This document shows positions 30,871 through 43,025 of a stretch of 64,000 bases of DNA, in pieces. The stretch's first letter is position 1. Every line of letters begins with the position of its first letter. The notes beneath the pieces are model-generated. The model saw only the letters and a list, made by a program, of their open reading frames with translations, did not search any database and was not told where the DNA came from. The translations under genes were made by a program, and so were the position numbers. Origin of the DNA: Ectobius pallidus (taxonomy: Eukaryota; Arthropoda; Insecta; Blattodea; Ectobiidae); the NCBI GenBank assembly GCA_964059195.1, contig CAXKWD010000004.1, positions 116,329,938 through 116,393,937 on the forward strand. Direction: 5' to 3'.

Positions 30871-33768
30871 CCCCCCAAAAGGTAACAGTACAACAGTGTG
30901 CGGATCTTATTCACGTATAAGCTAAAACCAGCTCTTATGAAGGTAAGGGCAAGTAAATAACCTCTTTGTTATTTACACGTAAAATACTTATAAAATGCGT
31001 AATGTAAAAGAAAAGTGTTGTACCTTAACATTTAATCGATTCTTTTTAATCATTCTTTTGAACTGCAGTATCTATCAATGTATTTATTCGTAAAATATCC
31101 AGTGTAACTCCAAATTTAATTCAATAATAATACCCTATCACATCCAATTCAATCATTGTCATATTGAATTGGGATGAAACATCGCCATAATATTCTTTCA
31201 TTATTAATATACAATAGGCCTATTCAGTGTGCTATGATCCGCTATGGCGATTTATATTTAACCCTTTCAGAGCTGAATTTATACACTCATGTAAGCAATC
31301 ATCAAGTGAGATCATCGTGGACTCTAAACTCAGAATCGATTAGGAAAAATTCAGTGGAACATCTTATATCTACGAATGGCAATCGTAACAGGAGGAAAAA
31401 TATCTTCATATTTTACAGAAAGCAACATTCTATTGTCTTATGTCTGTGCTTTTATATGACGAATTTATAAGTCAGAAGTAGTGAAAAGGTTACTCTTAAG
31501 TTCTTGATTCAAATCCTGCCAAATCACTGGAACCATGTAGCCGACTTCTGTTAGCTTGTATTTATATAATTTTTCTTCACTGTAAGAAGTCGACCGAGTG
31601 CAGTTTGGTATTCGTCGGCAGTTCGTTTAATCTATTTTATTGAAATGATCTTCTAAGGGGAATACCAAAAACAGCGAACTAGTTCATCTCTTTCGTCTTG
31701 TTGTATGGTTTAATTTGAAATAATCGTTCGCGAACTACCCAGCACTAAAACAGTTACGGTCATCGGTAACAATACTCTATTACAGAATACCCAGCTCTGC
31801 ACTGTAGGCTGTGGGCACTCTGCCTAAAGAAGGAATAGGCTAAATTATTCACAGAAGTAAATTGTTTTGTTCTGAATTTTGAAAATATCACATTCATAAT
31901 GACGAATTCAAATAACTAATAATTTAAAACTCTATTTCTGGACTCACATAAGCGTATCGATTCATATCGATAGCTGTCTTCATCAATCGGATGAAGAAGT
32001 TGCTTGCTCTTAGCTGTTTTCATACTACAGGAAACATATAACTCAGGGTGAAAATCAAAACTGTAATATGATATAATGTACGAGTTGAATTTTGTAGGTT
32101 ACTTCTAATGTATTGCTCTACAGACAACTGTAATTGCCCAATTGCACAAGTAGGTTCGGACTAAGTTAAAGACGGAGGTAGGCAGGATACCTCAGAAGAT
32201 TTTGTTAGGGCACTTTATATCAGAGCTTGACATCTAACGTGATTCGGGAAATTAATGTTGGTTACTGCAAGCGAATGTCCCCAGGTGCCGATCGATTACG
32301 TAAGTCAATCAGTGCTGTGTTGCAGTCGGATGGCAGGATAGAAGATGGAGCATAATTTAATACACCAAAAAAGTATTCCAGCTCTTAACACAGATTGGGA
32401 GTAGCAGTTATTTTTTCTCTGTAGTAATAGATAAGGAATTTGTTATAAACGCCTTGGATTATTATTATCCATTGTATTACTCCCTACAATAGTCTACTAA
32501 TTACATTCTCGCGGCCATTGTCAAGGACATTTACTTTTTTAAAAATAATAATATAACTTCTTGTACTAAAAATAAACTTTAAAGAATGAATGAAGGAGAT
32601 ATATTTTTAGGAAGCCTATTATAATATGGAATAAAGAATTTAGAATAAAAACAAAATACAAATTAAATTTTAAAAATCGATGTGAGGTCTTTAAACAGAA
32701 GTAGGCCTACTGACATCGTTTGGAATGTTTTTCTTTAAGTCGCAAATTCAAGACTGGGTTGATTGGCCTGAATTGGTGCAAACGAAGATTGACTCATAAC
32801 TACTCTTCAGAGAATTCTTACACATAATATTACATAGGCCTACATTCGTACAAGTATTAGCTGTTAATACGATCACTTTGTATAGAAAATCAAAAAAAGT
32901 TGTTGGAACCATTTTCACGAAAAGCGTAAATATCATAGTAAAAGTAAAAGAAAGTTCTTGACAATTTGTATATCATATTCCCAAAAAAATACCTAATGAA
33001 AAGTATAAAAATTTGTTTTTACATGATTTTTCATTTTCGAGCTACATTTTTCCCAGGCACACACAGACACACATATGTCCAATCATTGTATTTTGGGTTT
33101 CAGGGGACCTTAATACGTGTATTATTGATGAAAACTAGGCATCGAATTTCAAGATCGAACACAGTACTTCGACCTATAGTACCTACGATACTAGTTGAGA
33201 AAGTGAAAACGGAAGTGCATTTAGGTTTAAGACAAGTGAACTAACGTTTCTTGAATTTTTACTTAATACCAGAAATGTATCAAAACCAATGTCTAATATC
33301 GATCCCCAGAGTTTTTTGTTTGTTCATGAACTTCAGATCTAATATATTTCAGCTGAACTAAAACAGATTCAAGCATCCATTCTCTGCGTCAACTTCTACA
33401 CCACGCTTGAACTGCTCGTAGCATATTCAAGCCGTACAGGCGTAATCCAACAAAATTACGTAGCTTGAGGCATGGAGTGTAGTACAACAAATAATGCATT
33501 CACTTTTTAAATGTATTAGTTTCTCTATTTTCTTCCCATTTTAGCTTCTTTATTTCCAAGTTACCTAGAACTGTTGAAATTTGTGTAACCTATATTATTT
33601 TCCGTAGTACGCTCTTAGTTTATAGTTGCTATTCATTCTACATGTCTTATTTGATTCCATGTTACGGTTCATTAGAAGAAAGCAATATCTTGTTAGAACT
33701 AGCTCACCTATTGAGTTATCCTCCGAGCTCTCTCTGCGATTCGCGGGAGGACTTTGACGTTGTGGGAT
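30054..33768. other. Long AT-rich stretch without recognised genes
   Basis: Contains an (AAT)n tract at 30840-30870 and five TAGGCCTA palindromes (30330, 30783, 31215, 32702, 32835). The 98-codon frame at 31174 and 92-codon frame at 32966 show no motif. No splice-flanked exon was recognised. Confidence 0.4.
30839..30870. repeat. (AAT)n microsatellite
   Basis: About ten AAT units followed by a short C run. Confidence 0.95.
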
Positions 33769-34090
33769 TAATGAGAGTCCCGCTAATCCGGACGGATTCC
33801 TTTTTTATACTGAACATACAACAATTTTTTAATTTTCATCACAAAGATGTCTTGTTTTGTTAATCCTACGTCATTTTGTAGATTAAAAACCTATAACTCA
33901 TATAGTAGTATTAAAATTAAAATTAAATTGTAGGAAAAGTTATAAAACGTCGATTTTTATAATTATACCCATCTAAAATCTTTATTACAGTACAGAACGT
34001 GCATTTTAAGGCAAATTCCGTTTAATCTGCACTTTCGGTGATCCGTACAGGGTCCAGTCCCATCTAATCCGGATTAGCGAAACTCTACGG
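33769..34090. mobile_element. pogo/Tigger-like MITE
   Basis: The left end has AGAGTCCCGCTAATCCGGA and the right end, inverted, AGAGTTTCGCTAATCCGGA; both lie next to TA. This terminal sequence and the TA target are typical of pogo/Tigger elements. The 322-bp length leaves no room for a transposase, and the 73-codon frame across it is fortuitous. Confidence 0.82.
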
Positions 34091-34177
34091 TATTTGCTTA
34101 TTAGGAAGTAACCTAAGTTCCAGGTGGTCCAAAGAAACAGATTATTTTGAATTTCGTATTTTATTGGCTGGCTCGTG

Positions 34178-34541
34178 TGTTTTTTTTTTTTAATTTATTT
34201 CAGATGTCTTTATACTCCTTTTAGCTTCGAGACTATATCAGAAGTTCGGGATCTTTGTCTATACAGTATGGTAAGCCATGGGGCTATTGTTTGTCAATTG
34301 TTTCTATTGTCAGTGTATTTAATGGAGTAAATTCAACTTATATTAATTTAAATAGATATGATAGAGGATGAAATGGTGACGATGATTCATGGTATGTATA
34401 TATCCAATTTGGCATTTGTCTTTACGACTGGGGAAACCATGAAAAAACCCGTGTCAAATTTTCCGGCCATGTGATTTGAACCTTGGACCTCCCGAATGCG
34501 AGTCCTAGACGTTACCATCTCGGCCACCTAGCTCGGTTGGC
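34178..34541 (-). mobile_element. tRNA-derived SINE, family D, full length with poly-A tail
   Basis: On the minus strand: A-box region TAGGTGGCCGAGATGGT, B box GGTTCAAATCA, then GGCCGGAAAATTTGACACGG, GGTTTTTTCATGGTTTCCCC, GACAAATGCC. The body is shared with 28645-28885, ending in an A run of about 12. The length is about 360 bp. The GTGGTTT..CC..AAATGCC segment resembles a conserved SINE core found in many insects. Confidence 0.8.
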
Positions 34542-35820
34542 TTGTGTTGTTTTGGCTATTTAAAGTATTATAGTGTTTTCAATAAAATATTCATGATGGA
34601 GAATTGAACTGGTGCTCAACGTGCAAATGTCTAAAAATTGTCATAGTTTTACCTCTGCACAGAGTTAGTCTCTGCAGGTTTACAATATCCATCATGGTGA
34701 ATATAATACAGTGTCGTCTGCACACGCCATCAAAACGTGACCGAGAAGTTTTGAAAATAAGATTCTGCTCTTAAGAAGAAGATTCCAGGGAAAATCAGAA
34801 GTGTGAGAACGCCGGTGTTCATCGCTGTTGTAAGAACAACCTAGTCATAATATAAACGTTCTGCACGGTTCTATTCCGGATTGTCGCGTCATTTCGTTCC
34901 AGTGTAAGAATTGTGCATTGGGACTCCATCAAGGCACTAAAAGAAGTTCACAAATTAGGTTCAAAACTTTTTGCCAGATATCCCTTCAACTTGCAAATGT
35001 TAATGGAAAGATCGCCATTTATAACAGTGTTGTAAACTTAATACAGTTTAATACAGTATGAACACATTTATGAAATTACTATCAATGATAGGAAGTTCAA
35101 ATCGCTTTCGTCAGTTGTCCAACATTCTGCAGAGAAAATTGAAGCTCTCTATCATTATGTATGCTTCAAAGTATCAATAAAGACCACGATCGTCACTCGT
35201 CCTAGAATGACTTTCAGACTTTCTCAACTAGGGATTGATATCAATTTAGAGGATTTTCTACGTAAAATGGATTTTGTGGCATTTGTATTTGTATGCAGAA
35301 AAAGAGTCAAAGAACGTCAATTTTGTTCTTAATTCCACATGGTATGGGTTCAAGAGTTACATTCAAGCATTCAGTATCAAAAATCTTTACCAATATAGAC
35401 ATTGTTTATTATATTATTGAAAATTATTAAGAGTCAAGAGTCATTAATGGTACCTCCATTTTTTAAATTACCGACTTCATTAAATTCCTAAATTTAATTC
35501 TTGAGCACTGATAGGGAAACTCATTTTCTTATAGTGTCTGTGAAGGCCTCCAATTTCCTCTAATGTTTGCTGGACACCCAGCGAACAACTGACAAAAGCG
35601 ATTAAAATTTCCTGTCGTTCACCGTGATTTTATAGATGTGTTGCCGCAGCTAAATTTACAACCCTCATATGATAAGCTTTGATTGCATACGTATGTACTC
35701 CATCGTGATAAATGCTATTTGATTGACAACACGATAACCAATAAAATAGCCGAAACAACACGAGCTTATTTGGTAAAACTCGACATCCAAACTCCTCTGT
35801 TTCTTTAGTCCACTTTGTAC
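34542..35820. other. Unassigned DNA
   Basis: No motif or repeat recognised. Confidence 0.4.
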
Positions 35821-35905
35821 AGTAAAGGACCCTTAGGGTTCCAGAAGGCTCAGGTTCCCAGACTTTTTAGAGATTCAGTACATGAAGGTGCTAATGTTTT
35901 CAGCC
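35821..35905 (-). mobile_element. SINE family A, 3' end only
   Basis: The reverse complement matches GTCTGGGAACCTGAG, TCTGGAACCCTAAGGG and TCC..TTTACT of the family. The rest of the 63-codon plus frame is not coding. Confidence 0.6.
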
Positions 35906-37018
35906 CTACGCGACTGTTCGGTGTTCCCTTCCTTTGGAAATCGGATTTATATCAGGACTATAGCTCCCACAAAACGATTAAAACATTTCAATGTTTTCAG
36001 GGTTAGAATCAGCTACTTTTTGTGGAGCAATGCCCTAAGCAGCTTCACCACGGCATTTTCCCCATAATAATAAGTTGTTCTGTTAAAATTTCAACAATTT
36101 TAATAAAACATATATCAAATCTAAATTTCATTAGACGATCTGCAGAAGAAAAAAATGAAGTTTTTTTTATTTTTTTCTATTGTGTTTGAAACATAATTTC
36201 AATTTTGAATTTCAGTAAGAAGAATATTAGAAGTTATCCAATAACTATTCCTGGGTAAATAATGAGAGAGAATAATGAATTCTTTATCATTAGCACATGC
36301 TCCATTGCTATAAAGTAGAACCACATGCATTATTTGCAAAATCATACATATGTTAATACTATCAAAACCTTTATTTTTATGTACTACAAAGTGATTGGCG
36401 GGAAGGTTTAACCGTAGAACCAAATGCCATGGGACTACAGCAAAATGATGTAAAAGTCTCCAATTAGTTTTATTTATATTATAATGTATATATAATTTTT
36501 GTTTATTTATTTTTATTTTATATTTATAAAGCAAAATAAAATTTACTACGTACTTACAGAATTCAGATTTGGCATGTTAAGTCATTTTCTTAAGTTTGCA
36601 TACAACACGCTGGTTGCCATTATAGGAAGCTGTAACCCGCTGATGGAAACTTCATAAGGCCAGCCCACTGTTCTATATTAGCTGCTGTAGATTGAGAAAT
36701 TCAACTTCACAAGTAATTCTTCTTCTATGTGCACTTTTAAATTAGTGAATCAGTTTGGACTCTTATACACATTTCATGATCTGGGTGTTTTCTAAATTTC
36801 TCAAGCTTACAACGTAAGTTATGGTATTTAATATATATATATATATATTTGACTACATAAATAGGTTGCTTCATTTTATTGTTTTATGTTGTACATAGGT
36901 TGGTTTCAATTTCTTGAACAGTGTTCATTGGCCTCTCATTATAATTACCCATTTTTCCTATGTATATAGGTCTAGGATTTAATTTTCAATTAATTTACTA
37001 TTGTAATTGTTACCTTAG
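35906..37018. other. AT-rich DNA upstream of the candidate exon
   Basis: If the exon at 37019 is real, this is intron. A 111-codon minus frame at 36199-36534 lacks motifs. An (AT)n tract lies at about 36831-36848. No upstream exon was found. Confidence 0.35.
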
Positions 37019-37171
37019 GTAAAAGCTGCTAAAATTAATAAATTAGGTCCAGCTCTTTATGCTAATTTGGTAACAAATGTTATTGGAGGATATAAAGAGA
37101 AATATTACCCACCTGGAATAAATCAACCCTCTTTGGAAACAATGAAGTTTATCAATGCTATTTACACATAA
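37019..37171 (+). CDS. Candidate terminal exon of an unrecognised gene
   Basis: A pyrimidine-leaning stretch ends in TTACCTTAG at 37018, a good splice acceptor. The phase-0 frame then gives 50 codons, including KINKLGPALYANLVTNVIGG, YKEKYYPPGINQPSLETM and KFINAIYT, and stops at TAA 37169-37171. The amino acid mix is protein-like and unlike the AT-driven frames around it. After the stop, ATTAAA and an A run follow within about 25 bases, so it could also be the end of a processed retrocopy. I do not recognise the family. Confidence 0.42.
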   Translation, partial: VKAAKINKLGPALYANLVTNVIGGYKEKYYPPGINQPSLETMKFINAIYT

Positions 37172-37197
37172 TACTTGTCCTCTTCATTAAAAAAAAA

Positions 37198-37330
37198 AAA
37201 ATCATCACTATGGTTGGTCCTCTGCTCTCTCCCGGAAAAATAAGCGTAACAAGATTCATCTAGATAATAGAAACCTCAATTGGAGACTCTACGCCCCAAT
37301 ACTAGGGGAAATAGGAAACCAGAGATGGTA
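37198..37330 (+). repeat. Dispersed repeat K, copy 2
   Basis: GGAAAAATAAGCGTAACAAG, GAAACCTCAATTGGAG and ACGCCCCAATA match 22960-23092. It starts just after the A run at 37186-37200. Confidence 0.55.
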
Positions 37331-37910
37331 GGTAATTTGCTCGCTAGGCGAATACTACACTTTGCTTTCGTTGTAGGGCTTGAGTTTTCTTTTCAGTGAA
37401 CTTTTTCTCTCATAATGTCTATCCTTTTAGGGGAAGTAAAGGGTTTAGCTGTTCAGTTTGTTTCTCCACGATGACTTTGGTTTTGACATCTTAGAAATAG
37501 GACTTAATTTTTCTAGAGATGTGATGCCGTTTCCCGCCTTTGTAAAGACTGCAACTGCCAACGATTAGATAAAGAGAAAAGCCTCTTGGTGATCTCTTAC
37601 TAAAGTTTCGAAATGCGAGTCGTCTTTGTAATGTATTGTTTGGAATTTGGTATATCTTAACAACTGCCCATTCGTCACGTCTAGGAAATTAGAACTGCAT
37701 TTTATTCTGACCCAGAAGCGTGGTTTCATATTCTCTCATACTTAAGTGGCGTAGCCAGTTCAGAAATTTATTTAAAACTATGTATTATTTATTACAAAAT
37801 ATAATTTATTAAAAAGGTATATATATATAAGAAAATTTTATATTACGTAAATATTTTGTATAGTACAAAATTAAATGTAAATAACTATAATACATGTTCC
37901 CCCAACACAT
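37331..37910. other. Unassigned DNA
   Basis: Nothing recognised. Confidence 0.4.
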
Positions 37911-39394
37911 GGGCCCTATTTCATAGAAGTTACAATTTTACAGGTGACAGATGACATAAAATTGTATTACAGGTTTGCATTTTGACAATTGTTTATTTCA
38001 TAAATGCTGACAACTTTACAAAAATGTCATTTCAATTATGTAGATTTGTATGACAATTTTACAAATTGTTGTTAGGCGTTCACAGGTAAAAATCTGACAA
38101 TTTTGTCAAATCTTAGGATACCTAAGGTTTATAAATCGTTATTTTTTGTTGATATGTTTACAAACTTATACAAAATGTAGAATTGTCATTATAGAAGTGA
38201 CAGGCGATCTTTCATGTAGACCTAGTGAGTAGGTTATGTAAATGTGCATATAACTTGGCAAATTGTGTTTGTGAATAATAGACTTCTGTAACCTAAACTT
38301 TCTTATTCATAACGAATACTAGTAGTATGTCTACCTATCGTGATATTAGCAGTCATATTATCATTTCTGTCGAATTTTGTTACGTAGGCAAGTAAAGAGT
38401 CGCCAAATTTAGTTTCTATTCCTTTCGATAGTATTATTGGATTGTTTAGCCTTTGTATTACATTCTCAGTGTTGAGATCGATCATCACACGCGTATATGA
38501 GAGTCATCTGCAGTGTAATGAAGTTAACTGTATTTATGAAATATAAAATGTGACGACATTTTTACAAATTTGTCAGACTTGACATACTTGTATCTGTAAC
38601 ACCTGTAGAGTTTTATGAAATAGAAGACTCCACGCACATTTCCTTCGTAACTTATGCCGTAGCTGTGACGTAGATATCAGTCTGTGAGCATTATGGAGCA
38701 CTGAATCATACGTGGGCCTATTATCATGCAGACAGCAGACGTTATCTTCAAAATGAAGCATTACGCTATGATTCTTAACTTTAAGCCACAAGTCCAGTGT
38801 GTACAGATTCCGACGTAAATATAGATGGAAGATGATGAAACCACAGATTCCCAAGCAACGTACTCACACTGTCAAGCCTCATTCTATTAGAGAGTCGGTG
38901 CTACCATCTCTTGATGCATGAAAGAATAAACGATGACAGAAGTGTTGATTTAGACATATTGTTAAAAAATGCTGTTTTTTATTTTATTCTGAAGAATTAC
39001 GCTTACCCTGAAGTATGCCTGTGCAAAATGGTATGCCGTTTGGACGCATGGAACAGGTGCTGCTTACACCATTTATATACCTCAGTGCGCTTCCAACTGC
39101 TAGTGCATGCAAACTTTAATCTCCGTTCTTCAGCTTCAATTTGCATGTTATATGCAACATTTAGAATTTATCGCCTTCCACAAAAATATAGATACAGCTA
39201 TTAAACTTTTTTGCACTCCTTAGCTAGTAAGTGGTACTTACGAACGTTGTTTACATGGATCGTAAGTTGACATTCCCACACAGTCTTGTTGCTAAGGACG
39301 GTTGCGATGAGGTTAAATTACTTACGGTCCTTGCGCTACGTCATAATTCATTACGATACACTTCATAATACATGCCTTTATGAACAAGGCCCCC
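37911..39394. mobile_element. Possible TIR element with GGGCC ends
   Basis: The left end GGGCCCTATTTCATAGAAG and the right end, inverted, GGGGGCCTTGTTCATAAAGG are similar in the style of MITEs with GGGCC(T)..TTCATAAA ends. The left part is full of ACAATTTT/AAAATTGT words (38000-38110). No clear target duplication was seen, so the span is provisional. Confidence 0.4.
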
Positions 39395-39576
39395 AGGACA
39401 AATATTCGGTTACCATAACAACAAACACATGCGAATCACTTTCTGAAATAAACATCTCCCTTCAAGTATGTATACACATAATATTTTCAGGTAATATCAC
39501 AATTAATATAATTAAATTGATATAAGTAACCGTCGTGCAAAAAATAGCATGCAACACACGGACCGTAAAGGCATTT

Positions 39577-39784
39577 ACGGGTCTCGAAAACTTAAAAACC
39601 CTCGGCTGCGCCTCGGGTTTTCAATCTGTTTCCTCGACCCGTAAACGTGCCTTTCCGCCCTTGTGTCGCAATATACTATTACGGGTCTCGTAAACTTAAA
39701 AACCCTCGGCTGCGCCTCGGGTTTTCAATCTGTTTCCTCGACCCGTAAACGTGCCTTACGGCACTTGTATCGCAATATACTATT
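39577..39784. repeat. Two tandem copies of a 104-bp palindromic unit
   Basis: Unit 1 (39577-39680) and unit 2 (39681-39784) are almost identical. Each contains nested inverted words: ACGGGTC...GACCCGT on the outside and AAAACCC...GGGTTTT inside, around a GGCTGCGCC centre. The preceding AAGGCATTT pairs with the AAACGTGCCTT of unit 1. The duplication is local and recent, judged by the few differences. The unit is probably a small foldback element. Confidence 0.85.
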
Positions 39785-40614
39785 TCACATTATACTTTAC
39801 AAATTGTGTAGTTAAATTGTCTAATAAGAATTTTTGTGTAGGCCTTAGTTTTTTTTAATTTAGTAAAACTCCAGGGCATTTTTTTTTTATTTTTCTGAGT
39901 AAAATGTTTTTAAAAAAGTATAAACAATGTAAAAATCCATCTATTTGTAAAGCAGCCATCAAAGAGTCTCACACAAAAGAGTTCAGGTACATATTTTTCC
40001 TAATATGTCAAAGAAGACAGATTGTTTTAAAAAATCAGTTAAAGTAATCAGTATCTAAAAAAAATAGATAGTAAAATGAAATTTTAAACATTACTTTGTG
40101 TTTATATTTCAATTAAATGTGCAAAATTTCAAGTGTATATGACAAGTATTTTATAAAACCACTCTCAATACTTCGGTCATTCCTTAACACCTAACTCGTG
40201 TCTTCCCCCTAAATGACTTTAATTATAAGTAACCTAATAATATTATGTACAATATGTTTATATTTCTTCGAACAAATACTATTTACAAATATATTGAAAC
40301 TTTTTATGTTTTCTAATTTATTTTTTATGTATGTATTTATTTATTTGATAGGAAAGTTTCTGTTTTGAGCAAAAATCTTATAAACTTTTCCCGTTCCTTG
40401 TCAAGAAGATTACATATAATCTAGTAACAAATTATCTACGTTTTGTTCCCCGTTATTTCAACGACACATAGGAGAATTATTTATTTGAAACATATAAACA
40501 TGCGAGTTTATATTTCCGTCCAGTAAGAAATGTGGAATTTATTGGTTTTTACTTCCTCGTAAATAGGCCTACGTAGCATAGAGAAAGTATTGTGATCGTG
40601 ACAAAATAAAACTG
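39785..40614. other. AT-rich non-coding stretch
   Basis: Nothing recognised. TAGGCCTA occurs at 40564. Confidence 0.4.
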
Positions 40615-40770
40615 AATTCGAGATAACACCGGGAAAACATGTTTCACGATCCATAGAAACCGAAAAAAGTGTTTTTGGACTGACGTTTGTCTGTCTTTCT
40701 GCCTGCCTGTCTGTCTTTCTACATGTCTGTTTTTCTACCTGTCTGTCCGTCTGTCTGTCTGTCTATGGAT
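40615..40770 (+). repeat. Dispersed repeat H with expanded CTGT tract
   Basis: ACACCGGGAAAACATGTTTC and AGAAACCGA are followed by an 80-base CTGT/CTTT tract and CTATGGATAAGC. It corresponds to 16155-16230, in which the tract is only one or two units. Confidence 0.6.
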
Positions 40771-41310
40771 AAGCACAATGGCTGAAAGGTTCATTTACTT
40801 ACTTCCTTTTTTGAATCCAGGACATTTTCGACATTGTATCGAACCGCCCAGAATTTGGTTTTATAACCGAATTATTTAGGAGACTTTTCATGAAAACTAA
40901 GATTCTTGAAAAAATGGACCTAACGTTTTTAATAAAAATGTAAACTTTGAAAGTACTATCTATGGCTAATAAAATGGCTATATCCGATTTTTTTTTGTAA
41001 AAATGACTTAGGGGTACTTTACGTATTCATTTTCTATTTTTCTAGGATATCTCTTTCAGTGGGCTTTGCATGAAAACCTACCGCAGTAAAGTTGTAGATA
41101 AAATTAAGATGAACTTTTCTGTTAAGCATATGTGTTTATAAAATTAATAGATATCAAGATAAATACGAAATAAATACGGTTTAAATGCGAATGTCAGAAC
41201 ATACATTAATTACAATAATATGAATTATTTTATTTCCCATAGTAACAATAAAACTATACCTATTTATTGTTAAGAAATAATTGTCGTCTTGAACACACTA
41301 AAACCAAAAA
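40771..41310. other. AT-rich non-coding stretch
   Basis: May be the continuation of repeat H; no second copy of this part was found in the window. Confidence 0.35.
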
Positions 41311-41486
41311 GAACGAGGTGGTATAAGCTATTAGGCTAGAGATCCTGGGTGCAAATCAAACCTCGTGGCCGGCCAAATTCACTTGGGTTTTTCCTTGGTT
41401 TCTTCATTCTCAAAGGCAAAAGCCGGATTTCCGGATTTGTAGGACTTAGTTACTATCCATAACTCATCGCCGCTATATTACCGGAT
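41311..41486 (+). mobile_element. tRNA-derived SINE related to family D core
   Basis: The head is decayed (GAGGTGGTATAAGC) with a B-box-like GGGTGCAAATC at 41347. The core has GGCCGGCCAAATTC, GGGTTTTTCCTTGGTTTC and AAAGGCAAAAGCCGG, the same order as in family D at 34178-34541. The tail runs into a (TTA)n tract shared with the LINE that follows in the other direction. Confidence 0.65.
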
Positions 41487-41514
41487 ATTATTATTATTAT
41501 TATTATTATTATTC
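41487..41514. repeat. (TTA)n tract between SINE and LINE tails
   Basis: About nine units. On the minus strand it is a (TAA)n tail of the LINE; on the plus strand it is the end of the SINE. Confidence 0.9.
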
Positions 41515-41670
41515 TCCAATACAAAGGAGCCCTATTTCACCAATAGGTATGCTAGGGCTGTATGTTGTAATCTAGATTGATTTCATAAGCTTAAATACAT
41601 ACATGGATAATTAATCTGTTTGATTTGTGATACATAATCATCAAAAGAACACATAATGTTACGATTACAG

Positions 41671-42275
41671 TCAAAGAGTTATAAAAATGTGAAAGATGAA
41701 ACTGAGAAAGGAAGATGCACAACATTTGCGTCTAAAAATTCCATTTAGTGTTGTGTTGTATTGGAGTCCACACGAATCTAGATGAGAGGTGAAGTAGATT
41801 CGCTTCTGCAGATAAATAGGACAATCGAACAGAAGATGAACTATTGTTTGCTGTTCTTCTTTGCAGGAGCACAAGTATCCAGAAGGCGATGGTATATGAA
41901 ATGTAGAAAAGTAACTACCGAATTTCCCATGTCCAGACACGAATTGAGTAAGAACGTAGTTCATTTCAAAGAATTTTGCTTGTTTCCTGTCTTCTATAGT
42001 TGGAAAGAACATATTTCTTGTGATGACTCCTTTCTTACTGTTGATCCACAACAAATTCCACTCATTTAGTATTTCTGTGTTTATAGTTTTCTTGAAAACA
42101 GATATAGGACAGGCAGCGTAACTGTAGTCCAAGTCTGATGTAGCTGCAGCCTTCGCGAGTTCGTCTACTCTCTCATTTCCTTTCACTCCAGAGTGACCTT
42201 TGACCCAAGTAAGACTTGTGTGAAAATTATTGGAAGAAATGATACGCCTGATTTCTATGGCAATTGGATTATTAT
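41671..42275 (-). pseudogene. LINE ORF2 C-terminus: RNase H end and zinc-finger tail
   Basis: The frame is open upstream of its first Met: EIRRIISSN, HTSLTWVKGHSGVKGNERVD, ELAKAAA. GHSG..GNE..D..AK carries the last RNase H catalytic motif. Then come LTQFVSGHGKFGSYF, LCSCKEEQQTIVHLLFDCP, matching the TGHG.F..YL and C.C....T..HLLF.CP signature at the end of I/R1-type ORF2 proteins. About 200 residues of roughly 1000 remain. There is no stop within this part, so truncation, and not point mutation, is the break. Confidence 0.85.
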
Positions 42276-43025
42276 AATTATAATTATTGGATATTATAAT
42301 CGTTTAAACTGGATATACGAAAAGAAGACATCACTGAACAATAAAAATAGATGCACACGAGTTAATTATTTCAAGAGACTACTGGTACACGCAAACATTC
42401 TAATCACGTGAGTGACGTATATGCAGTTAAAGCGTGCAGAGTAAGCTAAGTAATAAACTTAATAATAGTAGTAATAATAACAACAATCACAATAATGATA
42501 TGACGTATCTGCAGTCAAAGCATGACGCATATGCTAAGTAATAATAATAATAGTAGTAGTAATTAAAACCACAATAATGACATTATTAATAAAAAAATAG
42601 TAGGCTTAAATGTAGGTTGCTATATTTTCTGGAATAATCCTGAATTTAATAAATGAAAAGTATTCAGAAATTGTACTACATATGTCCATAAAAACATCTG
42701 CACTTAAAAAAATGTATAATTAAAGGATGCCTAAATCATATAGGCCTATGTAATATTGATTTCGCTAAATTTGCAGTATCTTTTATGATATATTTACTTG
42801 AGATGGTAATCTAAATCGATTGAAAAGTCGGATTAGGAGCAAATATGTTTAGGTAATATGTATGGTGCTACAAGGAGAATGTTGTATGAAAAAATCTGTA
42901 AGACCCTTAAATCTATTCATCGTGAAGCATTTACAGTAATTTTTGAATGGTACGTACTGGTTTCTTTCATCAACCTTGAAACCTCAATAATACAATTCTT
43001 TTATCATTTACACAGTTTACATAAT

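Larger units (their letters stand above)
41487..42280 (-). mobile_element. 5'-truncated LINE, I-like, with (TAA)n 3' tail
   Basis: Minus-strand order: RNase H C-terminal part, a Cys/His-rich tail, a 3' untranslated region of about 170 bases, then (TAA)n at 41487-41514. A TAA-repeat 3' end together with an RNase H domain is characteristic of the I clade. The 5' end is lost in an AT-rich tract near 42280. Confidence 0.7.

Noticed and set aside
36199..36534. 111-codon minus-strand frame as a gene
   Set aside because: AT-driven composition, no motif, no matching splice or polyadenylation context.
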